From NCBI GenBank assembly GCA_965660635.1, contig CBFIAS010000003.1:1-64000 (forward strand): a DNA stretch of 64,000 bases, in the 5' to 3' direction. Positions within the stretch are counted from its first letter, which is position 1, and every line of letters begins with the position of its first letter. This document shows, piece after piece, positions 16,803 to 25,990 of this stretch. Under the pieces are notes generated by a model that searched no databases, was not told where the DNA came from, and saw nothing but the letters and a program-made list of their open reading frames with translations. The position numbers and the translations under genes were made by a program. This DNA comes from UBA7374 sp965660635 (lineage in GTDB: Bacteria > Verrucomicrobiota > Verrucomicrobiia > Opitutales > Coraliomargaritaceae).

Positions 16803-17938
16803 GCAGCAAAACACAGGACAACCACCGCTGCTGGGCGGAAATTGACCTCGCCGCCTTCGAGCGCAACGTGCGTAGCATCCAAGCCGCGCTCCCGCCAGAT
16901 GTGCACTGTATCTCCGTGGTCAAGGCCGACGCCTACGGGCATGGCATGCCGCAAATTGTCCGGCGGCTGATGCAGTGCGGCGTGGACCACTTCGCGGTAG
17001 CCAACGTGGCAGAAGCTACCGAGATCCGTCAAATGGGCGCGGGCTGGCCAATCCTTGTACTCGGCCCCGTGCTGCCCCACGAAATGGAGCAGCTGGTCGA
17101 TGATGACCTGGCCTGCACGGTGAGCACAGCCTGCGAGGCGGAGCAACTCGACGCGCTGGCCCGCAGGCGGGGTATCCGCCTGAAGATCCACCTGAAGATC
17201 GACACCGGCATGGGGCGGTTGGGCGTATGGCACGAGCAAGCCCCGGAGCTGATCCGGAAAATCAAAGCCATGCCCGGGCTGGAAATCGAGGGCATCTACA
17301 CGCATTTCTCCAGCGCGGATACGGATCCAGCTTACACCGGGTTGCAGCGCGACCGTCTGGTTCGGGTGCTGGAGGGAACTGGCCCGGAAAACTGGCTAAT
17401 CCACGCCGACAACTCCGCCAGCCTCGAATCCTACAGCGGGGACTCGCCCTTTAACGCGGTACGGACGGGCCTGCTGCAGTTCGGCGTGCCACCCTATCCG
17501 GACTCCGCCTTCGGGCGGTTGCGGCTGGAGCCGGTGATGAGCTTCCATGCCCGGGTCGGGCTGGTCAAGCAGCTCCCAGAAGGAGCCTGCATCAGCTACA
17601 GCCGGACACGGCAACTGAAGCGGGATTCGACCATCGGCATTCTTACCGCGGGCTACGCGGACGGCGTGCCACTGGGTCTGAGCAACCGCGGGGAAGTGCT
17701 CGTGCGCGGGCAGCGTTGCCCGGTGCTGGGCCGGGTCACCATGGACCAGACGGTAATCGACTTGACGGACGCCACGGGAATCAAGGCGGGAGACCGGGCC
17801 ACGCTGATCGGTAAAAACGGGGACGAAACGGTTACCGCCACAGAGTTCAGCCGTGCGGGCGGCAGTATTCCATGGGAAAGCCTTTGCACCATCACCAAGC
17901 GCGTCGCCCGGACCTACACCGGGCTGCGGGACACCTGA
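16799..17938 (+). CDS. alr: Alanine racemase
   Basis: A 379-residue PLP enzyme that interconverts L- and D-alanine for peptidoglycan. Lys42 in VVKADAYGHG binds PLP on the N-terminal barrel; Tyr267 in ISYSRTR is the second catalytic base. The C-terminal beta domain includes GYADGVPLGLSNRG and VTMDQTVIDLT. ATG at 16799 is chosen because the alignment begins at CWAEIDLAAFERN and because it gives the same ATGA overlap seen throughout this genome; an upstream in-frame start at 16766 lies inside the preceding gene. It converges with the PstS-like gene. Confidence 0.96.
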   Translation: MSSKTQDNHRCWAEIDLAAFERNVRSIQAALPPDVHCISVVKADAYGHGMPQIVRRLMQCGVDHFAVANVAEATEIRQMGAGWPILVLGPVLPHEMEQLVDDDLACTVSTACEAEQLDALARRRGIRLKIHLKIDTGMGRLGVWHEQAPELIRKIKAMPGLEIEGIYTHFSSADTDPAYTGLQRDRLVRVLEGTGPENWLIHADNSASLESYSGDSPFNAVRTGLLQFGVPPYPDSAFGRLRLEPVMSFHARVGLVKQLPEGACISYSRTRQLKRDSTIGILTAGYADGVPLGLSNRGEVLVRGQRCPVLGRVTMDQTVIDLTDATGIKAGDRATLIGKNGDETVTATEFSRAGGSIPWESLCTITKRVARTYTGLRDT

Positions 17939-17949
17939 TCCCGATTTGG

Positions 17950-18879
17950 CTACGGGGAGGTCGCGGACTCCGGGGACTCAGCCCCGGCGGGACTGTCCAG
18001 ATCGAGATCGATGACCAGCTTTCGGCGCACCGCCTCGGGCAGCGGGTAGATGCCACGATCCTCCAGGCTGGCAGCGGTTTTGTCGCTCCAGAGGGTGCGT
18101 AAGATCTCACCCATCCGGCTGTCGTTCAGGGCCGGACCGACAATCAGGAAGGAAATGCGCACGGGATAGTCGCCAAAGTGGATGTTGTCGCTGGTCGGGC
18201 CGTAGGCGGGCGCATCTTCATCAACCGACAAAAGAAGGACTTTCGACCCTGTATCCTCTTCGGGAACACGCGAAAGGATGGCGATTGCCGCCGGATCCGC
18301 CTTCAGGATGTTCTCCACTTCGTCCGCGCGCACCACATCCACGGAGGGCTTCAAACCGCCCTCCTGGAGCACCGCGCTTTTAAACAGTTCCAGGACAATG
18401 CTGTTCTCCGCATGGCCGGACAAGGGCTTGATCTTGCGGCTGCCCCAGCCGGAAAGCCCGATGTCACCCCATGTAGTGAAATTGTACTCCTCGCTGCCGC
18501 CGTAGATCCCGGCCAGCCGCCCCAAGCTGATCTCGTCCAGCGGGTTGTTCTCGTTTACCGCGACAACCGCCGCATCATAGGCAAAGGGATAAACGTTGAA
18601 CTCATCCCTCGGTACAGCCGAGCCCTCGGGAAAGGCCAGCACCGCGACATCGATTTCACCCGAGCGCAGACGCTCCATCGCGGGCAGGCTGCCAATGGAC
18701 TCGAAGGTGTATTCAAAGTTGGCAACACCGGCGGACCGCTCGAGCTCCGGCTCAATAAAATCGGCCAGCAGGTCGGAGGCCGCAATGCGGATCTCCTGTC
18801 CGGACAAAGCATGCGCGGCCAAAAGAAGCGCGGATGCGGCCAATGAACTAGAGGAAAATTTCCTGAGGTAACGTTTCAT
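17950..18879 (-). CDS. PstS-like periplasmic substrate-binding protein
   Basis: A 309-residue secreted protein with a signal peptide ending near residue 27 (AHALSGQ). The remainder follows the PBP-like pattern of phosphate-binding PstS proteins: IRIAASDLLADF, a GEIDVAVLAF strand and NPLDEISLGRLAGIYGG, the common motif of PstS-like domains. No pstCAB genes are adjacent. It lies 65 bases downstream of an NtrC-type regulator on the same strand, so both may be in one operon. It ends in an Asp/Pro/Ser-rich tail. The ligand may be phosphate, but this is inference; the phosphate-contacting residues were not assigned. Confidence 0.7.
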   Translation of the reverse strand: MKRYLRKFSSSSLAASALLLAAHALSGQEIRIAASDLLADFIEPELERSAGVANFEYTFESIGSLPAMERLRSGEIDVAVLAFPEGSAVPRDEFNVYPFAYDAAVVAVNENNPLDEISLGRLAGIYGGSEEYNFTTWGDIGLSGWGSRKIKPLSGHAENSIVLELFKSAVLQEGGLKPSVDVVRADEVENILKADPAAIAILSRVPEEDTGSKVLLLSVDEDAPAYGPTSDNIHFGDYPVRISFLIVGPALNDSRMGEILRTLWSDKTAASLEDRGIYPLPEAVRRKLVIDLDLDSPAGAESPESATSP

Positions 18880-18944
18880 AAAAGAAAAGCAGAAGGTTTG
18901 AAACTGTCTCTGCACTTTCACGGAGTCAAACTCGAAGACGCGCG

Positions 18945-20342
18945 CTAGCTGGCAGTCGATCCGCCACGGGAAATATCCAGCTCCGGCCACTGCACGAGCT
19001 TGCGGTGCAGGGTCCGGCGGCTGATCCCCATCAACTGGGCCGCCTGTGTCCGGTTCCCCCCCGACTTGATCAAGGCGTTTCGCAGCAGCCGTTTCTCGTT
19101 CTCCTCGCGGCTCAGGGAGGCACCTCCGGCAAGCGGCAAGGCCGGAGCATCCGGATGCCTTGCTTCCCGGTTCTCCTCGTGGTACTTCGGGTCCAGGTCG
19201 TACTCGGTCACTTCCATGCCCCGCTTCAAAAGCACGATGTTCTCGCAGAAGTTGCGCAATTCACGGATGTTGCCCGGCCACGAGTAGGCCCGCAGCACCG
19301 CCATTGCCCCCTCGCTCAAGCGCACCGGATCAAGCCCGTTTTCCGAGGCAAACTGCCGGAGATAGTGCTCCAGCAAGGCGAGAAGGTCCTCTTGCCGCTC
19401 ACGCAAAGCGGGCAGCGTGATCGTCACCACATTCAAGCGGTACAGCAGATCCTCGCGAAACTCCCCGCGACTGGCCATCTGTTCCAGGTTGCGGTTCGTC
19501 GCGCAAATCAAGCGCACGTCCACCTGGATCGACTTGGAACTACCCAGCCGCTCGAAACTCCGCGTCTCCAGAAAACGCAGCAGCTTGACCTGCGTCGAAG
19601 CGTCAATCTCACCGATTTCATCGAGAAAGAGCGTGCCCCCGTCAGCCGACTCAAAGCGGCCGATCCGCCGCTCCGTCGCCCCAGTGAAGGCACCCTTCTC
19701 ATGGCCGAACAACTCGCTCTCCAGCAGATTGCTGGCCAACGCAGCGCAGTGCACCGGTACAAAAGCCTGCCGCGAGCGGTCGCTGTTCTGGTGGATGGCC
19801 TGCGCGATCAACTCCTTGCCCGTTCCCGTCTCACCCTCCAGCAGCACCGTGGCACGCGAAGGCGCCACCAGCTTGACCTTGTCCAGCACATCAACCAGTG
19901 CAGCCGAATTCCCCACAATGCCGTCGAAACTGTATTTCTTGTCCAGACGCTGGTGCAGCACCCGGTTCTCCGCCTCCACCGAGCGGCTCTTCAAGGCACG
20001 CTTGATCAGGATCTCCAACTTCTCCAGGCTCACCGGCTTGGTCAGGAAATCAAAGGCCCCCCGGCGCATCGCCTCCACCGCAGTCTCCACATTACCGTAA
20101 GCCGTCATCATGATGCAGATCGGCCGGTTTGACAGCTTCAGGGTGTGGTCGATCACCTTCAGGCCCGAAGCACCAGCCATCCGCAGATCCGTCAACACCA
20201 CATCGAAGGCCTCTACCTCCATCAGGTTGAAGGCCTCATCCGCCCCGGATGCCAGATAGACTTCATAGTCCTCCTCCAAAGCCATGCCGAGACCCTCGCG
20301 CGTGTTCTTCTCGTCATCGACGATTAAAATCGTTGCAGACAT
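18945..20342 (-). CDS. NtrC-family sigma-54-dependent response regulator
   Basis: A 465-residue activator. The receiver domain (residues 1-120) has DDE near the start and the phospho-acceptor in VVLTDLRMAG. The AAA+ domain has Walker A GETGTGKE, the sigma-54 contact loop GAFTGA, and LFLDEIGEI. A Fis-type helix-turn-helix ends the protein (NRTQAAQLMGISRRTLHRKL). ATG at 20342 (MSATILIVDDE) is chosen over an upstream codon. No histidine kinase is adjacent, so it is an orphan in this window. It is divergent from moxR. I saw no convincing -24/-12 promoter in the flanking intergenic regions. Confidence 0.93.
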   Translation of the reverse strand: MSATILIVDDEKNTREGLGMALEEDYEVYLASGADEAFNLMEVEAFDVVLTDLRMAGASGLKVIDHTLKLSNRPICIMMTAYGNVETAVEAMRRGAFDFLTKPVSLEKLEILIKRALKSRSVEAENRVLHQRLDKKYSFDGIVGNSAALVDVLDKVKLVAPSRATVLLEGETGTGKELIAQAIHQNSDRSRQAFVPVHCAALASNLLESELFGHEKGAFTGATERRIGRFESADGGTLFLDEIGEIDASTQVKLLRFLETRSFERLGSSKSIQVDVRLICATNRNLEQMASRGEFREDLLYRLNVVTITLPALRERQEDLLALLEHYLRQFASENGLDPVRLSEGAMAVLRAYSWPGNIRELRNFCENIVLLKRGMEVTEYDLDPKYHEENREARHPDAPALPLAGGASLSREENEKRLLRNALIKSGGNRTQAAQLMGISRRTLHRKLVQWPELDISRGGSTAS

Positions 20343-20461
20343 GTGCGACAATAAGGCACATCCAACTTGCCAATGCAATCTTTTGGTATTTAGGAAACCA
20401 AACTTTTCGCAAGTTGTCGTTGACCGACTGAAAACAAAGCATTGCCAATAAACATCACATC

Positions 20462-21460
20462 ATGGAACAGGATCTGAACACCCTCGACCCCGCCTCGATC
20501 AAAGACAACGAAGCCCTCGAATGGCTGCCCCGGCTCCGTCAAGCGGTCGGCCAGGTCATCGTCGGCCAACGCTACCTCGTGGATCGCCTCCTTGTCGGCC
20601 TCCTGGCCAACGGGCATGTCCTCCTCGAAGGCGTGCCCGGCCTGGCCAAGACCCTCAGCATCCGCACCCTCGCCCAAGCCACCGGCGCCGACTTCAAGCG
20701 CATCCAGTTCACCCCCGACCTGCTCCCTGCAGACATCGTCGGCACCCTCATTTACAGCCCCCAGGAAAACACCTTTCACACCCGGAAGGGCCCCGTCTTC
20801 GCAAACCTCGTACTGGCCGACGAAATCAACCGCGCCCCCGCCAAAGTGCAGAGCGCCCTCCTCGAAGCCATGCAGGAACGGCAAGTCACCATCGGCGACA
20901 CCACCTACGACCTCCCCCAGCCCTTCCTCGTCCTCGCCACCGAGAACCCCATCGACCAGGAGGGCACCTATCCACTGCCCGAAGCACAGGTTGACCGCTT
21001 CATGCTCAAGCTCAAAGTGGGCTACCCCTCAAAATCCGACGAGCGCACCATCCTCGACCGGATGGCCTCCACTGACCCGAAGCTGGAAGCCCCCACCGTC
21101 GCTTCCCTCGAAGACGTGCAAAAGGCCCGGCATCTGGTCAACCAGGTCTACCTCGATCCCAAAGTGCGCGACTACATCGTCAACCTCGTCCTCGCCACCC
21201 GCCAGCCCGAAGACTACAAGCTCGAGCTAGGCCAGTACATCCAGTTCGGTGCCAGCCCCCGGGCCACCATCAGCCTCGCCCTCGCCTCCAAGGCGTGGGC
21301 CCTCATCCAGGGCCGCGCCTACGTCGTGCCCGAGGACATCAAGGAAATCGGCATGGACGTGCTGCGCCACCGCGTCGTTCCCAGCTACGAGGCCGAAGCC
21401 GAGGAGATCGACAGCGAGCAACTCCTTCGCTCCGTCTTCGCCGCCGTTCCCGTCCCCTGA
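20462..21460 (+). CDS. moxR: MoxR-family AAA+ ATPase
   Basis: A 332-residue MoxR ATPase, a chaperone-like protein that in known systems works with VWA-domain proteins. Walker A is GVPGLAKT, Walker B is LADEINRAPAK, sensor 1 is LATENPIDQEGTYPLPEAQ, and the lid domain includes ASPRATISLALASKAWA. It opens an operon with a DUF58 gene, a DUF4381-like gene and the bat genes, the classical MoxR-Bat arrangement linked to stress tolerance in other bacteria. No Shine-Dalgarno motif precedes the start. Confidence 0.96.
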   Translation: MEQDLNTLDPASIKDNEALEWLPRLRQAVGQVIVGQRYLVDRLLVGLLANGHVLLEGVPGLAKTLSIRTLAQATGADFKRIQFTPDLLPADIVGTLIYSPQENTFHTRKGPVFANLVLADEINRAPAKVQSALLEAMQERQVTIGDTTYDLPQPFLVLATENPIDQEGTYPLPEAQVDRFMLKLKVGYPSKSDERTILDRMASTDPKLEAPTVASLEDVQKARHLVNQVYLDPKVRDYIVNLVLATRQPEDYKLELGQYIQFGASPRATISLALASKAWALIQGRAYVVPEDIKEIGMDVLRHRVVPSYEAEAEEIDSEQLLRSVFAAVPVP

Positions 21461-21498
21461 TTTTTGCCCGCGTGGCAGCATCCCAACTCGGTTTCCCC

Positions 21499-22380
21499 AT
21501 GACGCCGGCAGAAATCATCCGGAAAGTACGCAGACTCGAGATCCGCACACGCCATCTCGTCACCGACTCCGTCAGCGGCGCCTACCACAGTTCCTTCAAA
21601 GGCCGCGGCATGGACTTCGAAGAAGTCCGTGAATACGCTGCCGGAGACGATGTGCGAGCGATCGACTGGAACGTCAGCGCCCGAATGGACAAGCCCTACG
21701 TCAAGATCTTCCGCGAAGAGCGCGAACTCACCCTGCTGCTCGTCGTCGATCTCAGCGCCTCCGGCATCTTCGGATCCGTCGAGCAAAGCAAGCGCGAGCG
21801 CGCCGCCGAGATCGCCAGCGTCCTCGCCTTTTCCGCCACCCGCAACAACGACAAAGTCGGGCTGCTCCTCTACTCCGACGATGTCGAGAAATACATCCCG
21901 CCGAAAAAAGGCAGGCAGCACATCCTCCGGGTCATCCGCGACATCCTCTTCCACCAGCCAGCAGGCCGCGGCACCAACCCAGTACAAGCCCTCGAATACC
22001 TCAGCCGGGTGCAACGCCGCAAAGCCGTCGTCTTCCTCCTCTCCGACTTCCTTGACGCAGACGACGCCTGCTTCCAGTCCCTCGCCCTCGTCGGCAAACG
22101 ACACGACCTGATCAACGTCATTCTCTCCGACCCACGCGAATCCCGGCTCCCCGACGTCGGCCTCATCACCCTGGAAGATGCCGAAAGCAACCAGGTCGTC
22201 GAGATCGACACCGGCAATCCACGCGTCCGCCAACGCTACCGGGCCGCCGCCGCCAAACGCGCCGAAAACCTCGCCGCACGCCTCCGGCAGAAGGGCCTCG
22301 ACTGGGTCGAGACCAGCACCGACGCTCCCTACATGCCCGCCCTCCAGCAACTCTTCGCCCGCCGGGCCAAACGCTTCTGA
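21499..22380 (+). CDS. DUF58 domain protein (MoxR operon)
   Basis: A 293-residue DUF58 protein. The signature GRGMDFEEVREYAAGDDVRAIDWN lies at about residues 35-58, followed by a VWA-like strand with VVDLSASGIFGS. ATG at 21499 (MTPAEIIRKVRRLEIRTR) is the family-typical start; the upstream open frame overlaps moxR and is low-complexity. There is no signal peptide or transmembrane helix. In MoxR operons it usually sits between moxR and the VWA genes, as here. Exact function unknown. Confidence 0.93.
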   Translation: MTPAEIIRKVRRLEIRTRHLVTDSVSGAYHSSFKGRGMDFEEVREYAAGDDVRAIDWNVSARMDKPYVKIFREERELTLLLVVDLSASGIFGSVEQSKRERAAEIASVLAFSATRNNDKVGLLLYSDDVEKYIPPKKGRQHILRVIRDILFHQPAGRGTNPVQALEYLSRVQRRKAVVFLLSDFLDADDACFQSLALVGKRHDLINVILSDPRESRLPDVGLITLEDAESNQVVEIDTGNPRVRQRYRAAAAKRAENLAARLRQKGLDWVETSTDAPYMPALQQLFARRAKRF

Positions 22381-22381
22381 C

Positions 22382-22915
22382 ATGCAATCCGCTCCCCCCG
22401 AGTTGCCCCCCGGCCCCAATCTGGAAAACCTTCGCGGCCCCGCCGAAGCCGCCTCCGGCAATCCCTCGCCGCTCGTCCTCGCCCTGCTCCTTCTCCTCTC
22501 TGCCGCAGCCATCCTTCTCTCGCTCTGGCTCATCCTCAGGCGCAGACGCAGCAAGCCGCAAACCGGTCTTCCGCCCTGCGATGCCGCCGCGCAAATCCTG
22601 CAAAACGCCCGGCAATCGAAAGACGATGGCGATCTGGCCGCGCACGCCAGCCAGGCTGTCCGCACCTGCCTCGACACAATCCTCCCTCCCACCACCGCAG
22701 CCACCACCGCCGAGCTGGCCGGCCAGTTGGAATCCGCCCCAGTCGTGGACAACGTCCAAGTCCATCAATTCCTCCAGTCCTGCGACTCCGTCAAGTTCTC
22801 CGGCCGTCCGCTCTCCGCAGAACAGCGTATTGAAATTCTCGATACTGCCGGATCCATTATCGACAGGTTCCGGCAGGCCGGAACAGGCCCCGAACAGAAG
22901 CCCGCACAGAGATGA
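22382..22915 (+). CDS. DUF4381-like single-pass membrane protein
   Basis: A 177-residue protein beginning 1 base after the DUF58 stop. A proline-rich N terminus leads to one transmembrane helix (about residues 31-51), then RRRRSK as a cytoplasmic anchor. The soluble part (about 60-165) is helical with CDSVKFSGRPLSAEQRIEIL, a motif also seen in the C-terminal tail of BatD here (DALQFSGKPQNANLEALR). It fits the DUF4381-like slot found in MoxR-Bat operons. The stop overlaps the batA start (ATGA). Confidence 0.75.
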   Translation: MQSAPPELPPGPNLENLRGPAEAASGNPSPLVLALLLLLSAAAILLSLWLILRRRRSKPQTGLPPCDAAAQILQNARQSKDDGDLAAHASQAVRTCLDTILPPTTAATTAELAGQLESAPVVDNVQVHQFLQSCDSVKFSGRPLSAEQRIEILDTAGSIIDRFRQAGTGPEQKPAQR

Positions 22916-23949
22916 CCTTCTTCCAGTTCCAGAGCCCGGCCTTCCTCCTCCTCCTCGCCCTCCTCCCCCTCATCGCCTGGTGGAGCGGCCGCAACGGCCC
23001 GGAAGCCGCCCTGCGCTTCTCCAGCACCTCGCTGGTCGAGTCACTCACCCGCTCCCGCCGCAGCCGCGCCGGGAAATTCCTCCTCGCCCTGCGCATCCTC
23101 GGGCTCGCCCTCCTCGTCCTCGCCCTCGCCCGTCCGCAGGAAGGGGAAATGAACGAAAGCACCGAGGCCAACGGCATCGACATCGTTCTCACCCTCGACC
23201 TCTCCATCTCCATGCGGGCCCTCGACCTCTCCACCCGCCAGAACATCGTTACCCGGCTCGACGCCGCCAAGTCCGTCGTCCAGGACTTCATCGACAAGCG
23301 CCCCCATGACCGCATCGGGCTTGTCGCCTTCGCCGCCGACGCCTTTGTCGTCAGCCCACTCACCCTCAACCATGATTGGCTGAAGAAGAACATCCAAAGA
23401 CTTGAACTCGGCGATATCGACGGAAGCGGAACCGCCATCGGCACGGCCCTCGGTGCCGCGATCAACCGCCTCCGCGACAAGGAAGAAGGCAGCCGCATCG
23501 TCGTCCTCCTGACCGACGGAGAAAACAACAGCGGGGAAATCTCCCCCATCGGAGCCGCCGAAGCCGCCAAGAGCCTCGGCGTCAAGGTCTACACCATCGC
23601 CACCGGCCAGCAGGGCCGCGTCCCCGTCCCCTCCATGGCACGCAATGGCCGGGTCATGCGCGACCCCAATGGCAAACCACTCTACCGCGGTGAAAGCATA
23701 TCCTCCAACTACGACGAGGAAAGCCTGGGCAAGATCGCCACCCTCACCGGTGGCCGCTTCTTCCGCGCCCGGCAGGACGGAGACCTGGAGAAGATCTACA
23801 ACGACATCGACCAACTCGAAACCACCACCGTCGAGCTCCGCAGCTTCGCCAGCCTCACCGAACTCTTCCACTGGCCCGCCATCATCGGACTGGCCCTGCT
23901 CGGCCTCGAACTCACCCTCGCCAATACGCGCTACCGCCGCCTGCCGTGA
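22912..23949 (+). CDS. batA: VWA-domain membrane protein BatA
   Basis: A 345-residue BatA-type protein. Two N-terminal transmembrane helices (about 8-22 and 58-74) precede a von Willebrand A domain with the MIDAS motif DLSIS (LTLDLSISMRALD, about residue 97), a conserved LLTDGENNSGEI, and TGGRFFRA. A C-terminal helix (about 322-338) anchors the end. It overlaps both neighbours by 4 bases, so translation is probably coupled. In Bacteroides and Leptospira relatives Bat proteins are linked to oxidative-stress tolerance; the mechanism is unresolved. Confidence 0.93.
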   Translation: MTFFQFQSPAFLLLLALLPLIAWWSGRNGPEAALRFSSTSLVESLTRSRRSRAGKFLLALRILGLALLVLALARPQEGEMNESTEANGIDIVLTLDLSISMRALDLSTRQNIVTRLDAAKSVVQDFIDKRPHDRIGLVAFAADAFVVSPLTLNHDWLKKNIQRLELGDIDGSGTAIGTALGAAINRLRDKEEGSRIVVLLTDGENNSGEISPIGAAEAAKSLGVKVYTIATGQQGRVPVPSMARNGRVMRDPNGKPLYRGESISSNYDEESLGKIATLTGGRFFRARQDGDLEKIYNDIDQLETTTVELRSFASLTELFHWPAIIGLALLGLELTLANTRYRRLP

Positions 23950-25979
23950 ACTTCGCCAACCACATCTGGCTGTACCTCGCCCCGGCCATCCTCCTCGCCG
24001 CGCTCGCCATGATCCTCCAGGGCCTGCGCAGGCGCGAGCATCTGCTCGCCCGGTTCGCCGCCCGCCGGCTCCTCAGCCAACTCACTGAGAAAGCTGCCCT
24101 CGGACGCACCCTGCTCAAGGCCGCGCTGGCCGCGCTTGGCCTCGCCGCTGTCGCCCTCTCCTTGGCCCGTCCCCAGTACGGAATTGAATGGTCCGAGCGC
24201 AAGGCCCGCGGCCTCGACATCGTCTTCGTCCTCGACAGTTCAAAAAGCATGCTCGCCACCGACCTGCGGCCCACCCGCCTGGCCCGCGCCAAGCTCGCTG
24301 TGCTCGACCTCGTCGAGCGCCTCGAAAGCGACCGGGTCGGGCTCGTCGCCTACGCTGGACAGGCCTTCCTCCAAACGCCCCCCACCCTCGACTACGCCGC
24401 CTTCCGGGAAAGCCTGGATGCGATCGGCCCGGGTAGTCTCTCCCGTGGCGGCAGCGACCTCGGCCGCGCCCTTGAAGAAGCAGCCAAGGCATTTCCCGTT
24501 GAAAGCAATGTGAAGGCTGTCGTCCTTCTGACCGACGGCGAGGACCTCGGCGGAGAAGCCATCCAAACCGCGGGGAAGATCGCCCGGGACGGGATCAAGG
24601 TCTTCGCCATCGGCATCGGCACCGCCGAAGGCGCCTACCTGCAAATCCGCAACCCCGACGGGGAAGACACCTACCTGCGCGACAACCAGGGACAGCCGGT
24701 GCGCAGCCGGCTCGATGAATCCGCCCTCCAGCAAATCGCCACCCTGACTGGCGGACAATACCAGCGGCTCGGAGGCAACTCACTCGAACAGTTCTACGCC
24801 TCCGTCATCGCCACCCTTCCCCGCAGCGAGCGCGACTCCGAGATGCGGGAAATCCCCATCGAGCGCTTCCAGTGGCCGCTCTCTGCCGCGTTCCTTTTCC
24901 TCACTGTGGAAATGCTCATACGCAGGCGGCGGCCTACCCGCCTCGCTGCCACTTCGCTCTATTGCCTCACTCTACTGCAAGGCCTTGCACCCAGCCCCCT
25001 CAGTGCCGGAGAAGCCCTGCCCGAAACACCTCTGCCCATGGAGGAAACCACGGAAGCCGGAGTACCCGGTGAACTCGAGCCGCACATGGCCTACAACGAC
25101 GGACGCGAGGCCATCCTCGAAGGCGATTACACCCGGGCAAGCGCCCGCTTTGACACCGCCGTGACTGCCAGCAACGACTTTAAACTACAACGCGACGCCC
25201 TCTACAACAAGGGACATGGCAACTTCCTGTCCGGCGAAGCCGCCTTCCGCTCCGGAGATTTCCAACAAGCCATCGACCAGTGGAAGCAATCCGAGGCCGC
25301 CTTCCGCTCCGCCGTGCAAATCGACCCGGACGACTCACTTGCCCAGAAGGATGCTGGACTCGTCGAAGCACGCCGCAAGGCGCTGGAAGAATACCTCGAG
25401 CAACAAGAGCAGCAACAGGACGAGCAACAAGAGCAGCAAGACGAGCAGCAGGAGCAAGAGGAATCCAACGAGGATTCCAGCAATTCGCAAAACCCGGAGG
25501 ATCAGCAGGGCGAAGGCCAGGAAGAGGAACAGCCACAAAACGGCGGCGACGGCTCCGAGTCCGGCGAAGACGCATCCAGCGAAGAAAACACGAAAAACGA
25601 AGAAGAATCCTCCGACCAGTCCTCCGGAGAAAGCCAGGAGGAGTCCGGAGATCCCGGCCAGCCGGAAGATTCCTCCAACGGGGAAAATGCCGGAGAAGAG
25701 GAGTCCGAAGGCGACGAGCCATCCGGCAGCGAACCAGAGGAGCCGGAGGAAGAAAACGGGCAAGAGCAAGGCCAGCCGCTCCCGGAAAATCCACCGGAGG
25801 ACAGTGACGACGAATCCACCGGACAGGCCGCGGCCGGCTCCGCCCAGCCCGTCGAGGGGATGACGCAAGTCGAGGCCCGCGCCCTGCTCGACAGCATGCG
25901 CGAGGGCGAGCAACTTCTACCCTTTGTTGAACAAAACGCTGAGAAATCCGGTCAGCGCAAGCCATTGCAAGACTGGTAA
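23946..25979 (+). CDS. BatB-BatC fusion: VWA domain, TPR, hyperacidic tail
   Basis: A 677-residue protein starting with GTG at 23946 (GTGA overlap with the batA stop). Residues about 8-25 and 57-73 are transmembrane helices. A VWA domain with MIDAS DSSKS (VLDSSKSML) spans about 90-285, and a helix near 312-328 ends the BatB part. Residues about 350-465 carry TPR-like helices (AYNDGREAILEGDYTRASARF), as in BatC. Residues about 475-625 are almost only Glu, Gln, Ser, Asp, Gly, Asn and Pro. The last 38 residues (EARALLDSMREGEQLLPF) match the conserved BatC end. BatB and BatC are usually separate genes. The continuous frame across the junction is clear. Confidence 0.9.
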   Translation: MNFANHIWLYLAPAILLAALAMILQGLRRREHLLARFAARRLLSQLTEKAALGRTLLKAALAALGLAAVALSLARPQYGIEWSERKARGLDIVFVLDSSKSMLATDLRPTRLARAKLAVLDLVERLESDRVGLVAYAGQAFLQTPPTLDYAAFRESLDAIGPGSLSRGGSDLGRALEEAAKAFPVESNVKAVVLLTDGEDLGGEAIQTAGKIARDGIKVFAIGIGTAEGAYLQIRNPDGEDTYLRDNQGQPVRSRLDESALQQIATLTGGQYQRLGGNSLEQFYASVIATLPRSERDSEMREIPIERFQWPLSAAFLFLTVEMLIRRRRPTRLAATSLYCLTLLQGLAPSPLSAGEALPETPLPMEETTEAGVPGELEPHMAYNDGREAILEGDYTRASARFDTAVTASNDFKLQRDALYNKGHGNFLSGEAAFRSGDFQQAIDQWKQSEAAFRSAVQIDPDDSLAQKDAGLVEARRKALEEYLEQQEQQQDEQQEQQDEQQEQEESNEDSSNSQNPEDQQGEGQEEEQPQNGGDGSESGEDASSEENTKNEEESSDQSSGESQEESGDPGQPEDSSNGENAGEEESEGDEPSGSEPEEPEEENGQEQGQPLPENPPEDSDDESTGQAAAGSAQPVEGMTQVEARALLDSMREGEQLLPFVEQNAEKSGQRKPLQDW

Positions 25980-25990
25980 ACCCTGCATCC

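Noticed and set aside
20343..20461. Sigma-54 promoter ahead of moxR (GGCAC ... TTGC)
   Set aside because: The distance between the two parts is 7 bases instead of 5, so it does not fit the -24/-12 spacing.
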